From contig CM060731.1 in assembly GCA_030704615.1 (NCBI GenBank), positions 55,164,221 to 55,228,220 on the forward strand: a stretch of 64,000 nucleotides of DNA, written 5' to 3'. Below the pieces are notes generated by a model. That model was not told the origin of the DNA. It saw nothing but the letters and a program-made list of their open reading frames with translations, and did no database searches. Each line of letters starts with the position of its first letter. Position 1 is the first letter of the stretch. Positions 60,038-64,000 of the stretch are shown piece after piece. Position numbers and translations under genes: made by a program. The stretch comes from Takakia lepidozioides. Its lineage: Eukaryota; Streptophyta; Takakiopsida; Takakiales; Takakiaceae.

Positions 60038-60136
60038 CAGATCCAGGCTTGGGTGTCGAGAGAACAACAACATTGCCTTCCTTAAAGTGAAGCTGTCTCT
60101 TGGAGTCAAGTGGCATAAGGACCACATCATACCACC
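60038..60136 (-). pseudogene. SEN1-type helicase exon
   Basis: A 99-bp exon with AG before and GT after, encoding WYDVVLMPLDSKRQLHFKEG and then NVVVLSTPKPGS. This matches the block that comes just before the previous exon's in SEN1-like helicases (WYDV.VLP....W.FKEGDVAVLSTPRPG). No helicase core motifs occur in the window, so only a piece of the gene is present. The interval 59,671-60,037 is intron-like. Confidence 0.7.
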
Positions 60137-60629
60137 CTGCAATGATACAATTGTTAGCAACTATCTAAAACTTACCATCAAAAGTTCAAGGCAAGTAGTT
60201 TTCAGATTTCACTGTTTCATTTTTAGACGTGTGAAGCCAAAATCAGTATTATAGATCTCAGCCATCATTGCCACACTGGACAAGATTGCACAGGAGTTAC
60301 CATAAGGAAACCAGGTAGACACCCTGGTGAGGAGCTACGCACTTTCCCTGTGCAGACCCTGATACTGACTATTTAAGCATGTGTCTTTCCAGAATCGGGG
60401 AAACTAAGCGAGGCTATGCATCCAAAACAGACGACTTCTTTCAAGTAGGTCATATCCTGGGTAGCAATTATGCTTACAGGAGAACAAATAACTTGCAGCT
60501 ACAGATAAGCAAATCACTATACAGTATGCACATTCAAAATGGTTAGATGCATGCAAAATCTAGCATGCAGGAATCTATGATGGAATGTCTCATGTCTAAG
60601 AATTTCCAACATGTAGGACATAAAGATTC

Positions 60630-61245
60630 ACTTTCACAAATCCATGGCAAAAGAAAAAGAAACTGCAGGTGTTTAATTTGGATATTTTCCTATTGTCACA
60701 TAGGTTGTATCATGTCAAAGTCACTCCAAACCACTACCAAAGGTTCACTCAACCAGCTAACATGCAGAATTCAACATGGCAGATTCTGATAAGAAGGGAA
60801 AACAAGGTGAAATGTGTAAAGAAGGTGCCTTCTCCTCATCCATGTTATCTGTTTTTGGTTACTTTCCTGCTACCACATTGGCAGTAACTTGTAAAAGTCA
60901 CTCCTAACCACCACAGATCCACCCAACGAACTAACTTACAGAATTCAATATGCATCTCAAGGTCGAGTCTGCAGCATTCAGAATGACATCTGGTAATCTA
61001 ACATGCATTCACCTTTTTGCCTTGGTTGTCCCACCATTTCTCCCACAGCTTCTCCTCATCTCTGTTTACATGTTTTTGGATACTTTCCTCTGTCACATTG
61101 GCAATATCATGTCAAAGTCACTCCAAACTACCATTAAAGGTTCACTCACAGCTAACTTACAGAATTCAACATGGAAATTTAGGGCAGATTCTGATAAGAG
61201 AGGAAAACAGGGTGAAATGTGTTGAAGAAGGTGCCTTCTCATGAG
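60630..61245. repeat. Tandem repeat of about 200 bp, three degenerate units
   Basis: Shared words: ATCATGTCAAAGTCACTCC (about 60,708 and 61,107), ACTTACAGAATTCAA (about 60,932 and 61,153), CAGATTCTGATAAGA and GGTGAAATGTG (about 60,808 and 61,211). The last word recurs inverted at about 52,200 beside the PPR fragment. Confidence 0.75.
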
Positions 61246-61249
61246 GTTA

Positions 61250-61280
61250 GCTATTTCATGAGCATGAGCGGCATGAGCGG
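61250..61280 (-). repeat. 31-bp terminal-like motif, right
   Basis: GCTATTTCATGAGC followed by CATGAGCGG modules, the inverted partner of 57,911-57,941. Confidence 0.6.
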
Positions 61281-61449
61281 AGTAGCAAGACAATCGGTTT
61301 TCATGAGCAGAAGTACAAATTTTGGAAATAAAAAACATTAAAAATATTATTTTTAATGGAATGTGTTAAAAAAAACCAATATAATATTCATTGTTTGAAG
61401 TAAAAATTGTAGTTTTGAGAGCCGTGCTCATGATATTTCGTCTTCCGCT

Positions 61450-61760
61450 CATGTGAATTCCGAGCGACATCTGCAAAAATGGCGCCGAATTTCGCGGTAA
61501 TAGGTTTCGCAACTGGAGAAAGCTGCGATGTATTTTGCGGTAATAGGTGTCTCCGGCGAAAAATGGTGCCGAATTTCGCGGCTATAGGTCCCAACATGGC
61601 AGGTGTGTAAGCCCAAAATTTGGAAATGTGGCGCCAAATTTCGGTACATGGTGTCGGGGATTGCACAGATATTGGGCAGTTCTTGGGCCATGTAACTGGA
61701 GATTTGGCGCCATTTTCTCAGACATCGGACTTGCGGTGCTTGACGAGACCTCCTCGGGCA
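61450..61760. repeat. GGCGCC-containing terminal repeat region
   Basis: ATGGCGCCGAATTTCGCGG at about 61,480, TGGTGCCGAATTTCGCGG at about 61,564, and TTTGGCGCCATTTTC inverted at about 61,703. It lies downstream of the DDE transposase and extends that frame's C-terminus. The same core word occurs in the 55.6-56.2 kb and 63.3-64 kb arrays. Confidence 0.7.
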
Positions 61761-61849
61761 ACATCACAGGACCATGAGGGAGCGTGCAAATATTCTTGTC
61801 AGCTCGCCATGAAATCTCTTCTCCGCTAGATGCCTCGTCAACTCTTCGT

Positions 61850-63252
61850 CTCACTGGACGGGTGTGAACATCTCTTTTCAAGTGTTGGCCACTTCGAAGC
61901 AATGGCGTGCCCCAAAGGCCCTCTCGCAAGGCTGCCGCCCACTTGCGAGGATTCTTCGATCGGGAGGCAGTCTGCATCAGCATTTCTTGCTTGTCCGGCC
62001 CCAAGCCCCATTGTTTCCCTTTCAAGAACTCGTTGTACCTGCATTGCTGCATAATTGACCTGACAATGTCCTCCGTTGTGGCAGTGAGGATGTCCACCAG
62101 ATGCGCCGCAGAGGAGGCATGCCAGGAAGAATGTACTGATTCGGCCATGTTTGTTGTCGGCATGTCGGTGTCGGAGTCAAGACACATTTCCTGCACATGC
62201 ACATGTTCAGGTTACAAGCAAATTACAAATAATGAGTAGCTAGCATAATATTCAACGGGACGCAAATTTGTCCAACTCACCTCCCGCATATAGTCGCCGA
62301 ACTGGAGGAAACGATAATGCCACCATGCTAGCCAACTAACCATTGCTCCCTTGTCTTATTTCTTTACAGCACCTGACGTTGTCCACCAAGCCCGTATACA
62401 TGCAAACTGTGTCTCTGCATCATCCAAGGTGGGAGCACTCCTCTCTGAAATCTGGTGCCACGAGCCTGGTTGTGTACTGCGACAAGCTCTGCAGAAAATG
62501 GAACCCACAATATCTCTCCTTGCTTTTCATCGGAACATTGGGGTCTTCCCCGTACACCCTTCGGATGGTAGCCCAATTTGCTTGTGCGTTGTCCGCCATG
62601 AAACCACGAAAATTGGGAGGGGGAAATCCTGCCCTGGCCATTTGTTCGTTTATTCCCTGCCAAAGAAGCATCTCCGATTGTGTGTCCTCTCCTTTCATCT
62701 CACAAATAACAATTGTCATTAGCATCCTGCAGTGGGTGTCGTAGACAGGTGCACCCACTGGTGATTTGTAATTCGCTTGATATGGTCGAACATGACCCAA
62801 CTGTTTTACAAGTCCCCACTCGTCATCCGGTGGACCAGTTCGACGCCGCTGCCAGGCCCACACGTTGACATTTTGAATACGAAACAACGATCTGCCTCAG
62901 TCCCTTCTCCTGGAAATCTACTTCCATGAATGTAGTCATATCCACATCGTCGCTTCACCTCCAGAATGGAGTGCATATCCGAGCCACGCCCAATTCTCTG
63001 TTTGCAGGAGACAATGTGGTTTTGGACATTCGGTGAACAGACGTGGAACACCGACTCCAGCAATGCCTCCATTTCCTTCTCATCGAGAGGAACTCTGTCG
63101 GAGCCGTCTTCCGACATAATTCTGGCCAATGCCATCTTATGGGCGGCCTGCAGCTGTATATGTTTGGGTTTGGCACCAGGGTTCAACTTAACCTCCTTCT
63201 GAACGAGCTGCTCTGCCTCGTGGGCAGCCTCCCGCGAGTTACCCCTCGTCAA
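61850..63252 (-). pseudogene. MULE-like DDE transposase, frameshifted
   Basis: Minus-strand blocks: an N-terminal region (LQAAHKMALARIMSEDGSDR, CKQRIGRGSDMHSI); a frameshift near 62,885; RIQNVNVWAWQRR; a likely first catalytic Asp in YDTHCRML; FMADNAQANWATIRRVYG with the second Asp; then ERYCGFHFLQSL, the C..H motif typical of MULE transposases. A second frameshift near 62,420 and a TAA near 62,365 precede LAWWHYRFLQFGDYMRE and a GT donor (about 62,280). The last exon (about 62,190-61,850) has TTNMAESVHSSWH, probably the catalytic Glu, and GKQWGLGPDKQEM. It is related only loosely to the MULE at 14 kb. Dead as it stands. Confidence 0.75.
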
Positions 63253-63278
63253 TTTGTGACAATGGGAACCAACGTGTC

Positions 63279-64000
63279 GGATGAAGTCGTCTCAAGGGGA
63301 CAGGCCGACACCTGGCCGACAGAGAACATCCCTCGGATGGAAAAACGGCGCCGAATTTCCATTAGAGGCCGTTCGGATGAAGTTGTCTCGGGGGGAGAGG
63401 CCGACACCTGGCCGACAGAGAACATCCCTCGGATGGAAAAACGGCGCCGAATCTCCAATGAGGCCGTTCGGATGAAGTTGTCTCGGGGGTAGAGGCCAAC
63501 ACCTGGCCTACAGAGAATATCCCCCGGATGGCAAAACGGCGCCGAATTTCCATACGAGGCCCGTCGGATGAAGTCGTCTCAGGGGGAGAGGCCGACACCT
63601 GGCCGACAGACAACATCCCTCGGATGGAAAAACGGCGCCGAATTTCCATCCGAGGCCGTTCGGATGAAGTCGTCTCGTGGGGAGAGGACGATACCTGCCC
63701 GACAGAGAACATCCCTCGGATGGAAAAACGGCGCCGAATTTCCATCCGAGGCCGTTCGGATGAAGTGGTCTCGGGGGGAGAGGCCGACACCTGGCCGACA
63801 GAGAACATCCATTGCATGGAAAAACGGCGCCGAATTTCCATACGAGGCCCGTCGGATGAAGTCGTCTCGGGGGGAGAGGCCGACACCTAGCCGACAGAGA
63901 ATATCCCTTGGATGGAAAAACGGCGCCGAATTTCCATCCGAGGCCGTTCGGATGAAGTCGTCTCGTGGGGAGGGGACGACACCTGGCCGACAGAGAACAT
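63279..64000. repeat. 96-bp tandem array running off the window
   Basis: Units start with GGATGAAGT(C/T)GTCTC at 63,279, 63,375, 63,470, 63,566, 63,662, 63,758, 63,854 and 63,950. Each holds GGCCGACACCTGGCCGACAG and AACGGCGCCGAATTTCC. The 32-codon period leaves long open frames on both strands, which should not be taken for genes. Confidence 0.93.

Noticed and set aside
63043-63890. Long open frames on both strands at the right end
   Set aside because: They are produced by the 96-bp array, whose period is a multiple of three.

Overview
The window is nuclear DNA of a streptophyte plant. Genes are split by many GT-AG introns, there are PPR-DYW, NOMO and SEN1-helicase homologues, MULE, LINE and LTR elements, and a short TTTAGGG-type tract. 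The transposon-rich landscape, the DYW-type PPR sequence and a methyltransferase-carrying retroelement would fit a non-seed land plant or a charophyte relative; the species cannot be fixed from the sequence. Only a few ordinary host genes are visible and most of the rest is mobile DNA in several nested layers.

Layout. 0.6-7.1 kb (-): the 5' half of a NOMO (nodal modulator) gene, 14 exons resolved, one intron holding a LINE tail with a perfect 17-bp target duplication. 7.3-12.7 kb: an L1-like fragment, a long near-palindromic inverted repeat (7.9-8.9 kb) and the leader/gag start of an LTR element. 12,691-30,809: one Mutator-like element (MULE) with terminal inverted repeats and a perfect 9-bp target duplication. 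It carries a decayed MURA-type transposase, a Ulp1-like (C48) protease, and two unrecognised genes, one with a C2H2-like finger. Nested in it at 16,631-25,128 (-) is an LTR retroelement encoding gag, a retropepsin-like region, a C5 cytosine DNA methyltransferase and a PHD finger, with no reverse transcriptase or integrase found. 31-32.6 kb: an L1-like LINE with a poly(A) tail. 35.4-44.8 kb: seven copies or fragments of a second LINE family whose 3' end is not poly(A). Several of them lie in introns of, or next to, a conserved plant gene of unknown function (40.6-47.8 kb, -).

52-57.4 kb (+): a multi-exon gene with a ParB/sulfiredoxin-like motif, one intron of which holds an array of about 147-bp dyad repeats. 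57.9-61.3 kb (-): a possible gene-capture element joining exons of a SEN1-type helicase to a broken PPR-DYW gene between 31-bp inverted termini. 61.4-64 kb: a second MULE-like DDE transposase (-) next to a 96-bp tandem array running off the window. A shared GGCGCCGAATTTC word links the intronic array, this transposon and the terminal array.

The strongest candidates for something little described are the methyltransferase/PHD retroelement without pol, the multi-gene MULE around it, the ParB-like plant gene and the long inverted repeat. All boundaries, exon calls and homologies come from reading the sequence by eye; no database search was run.
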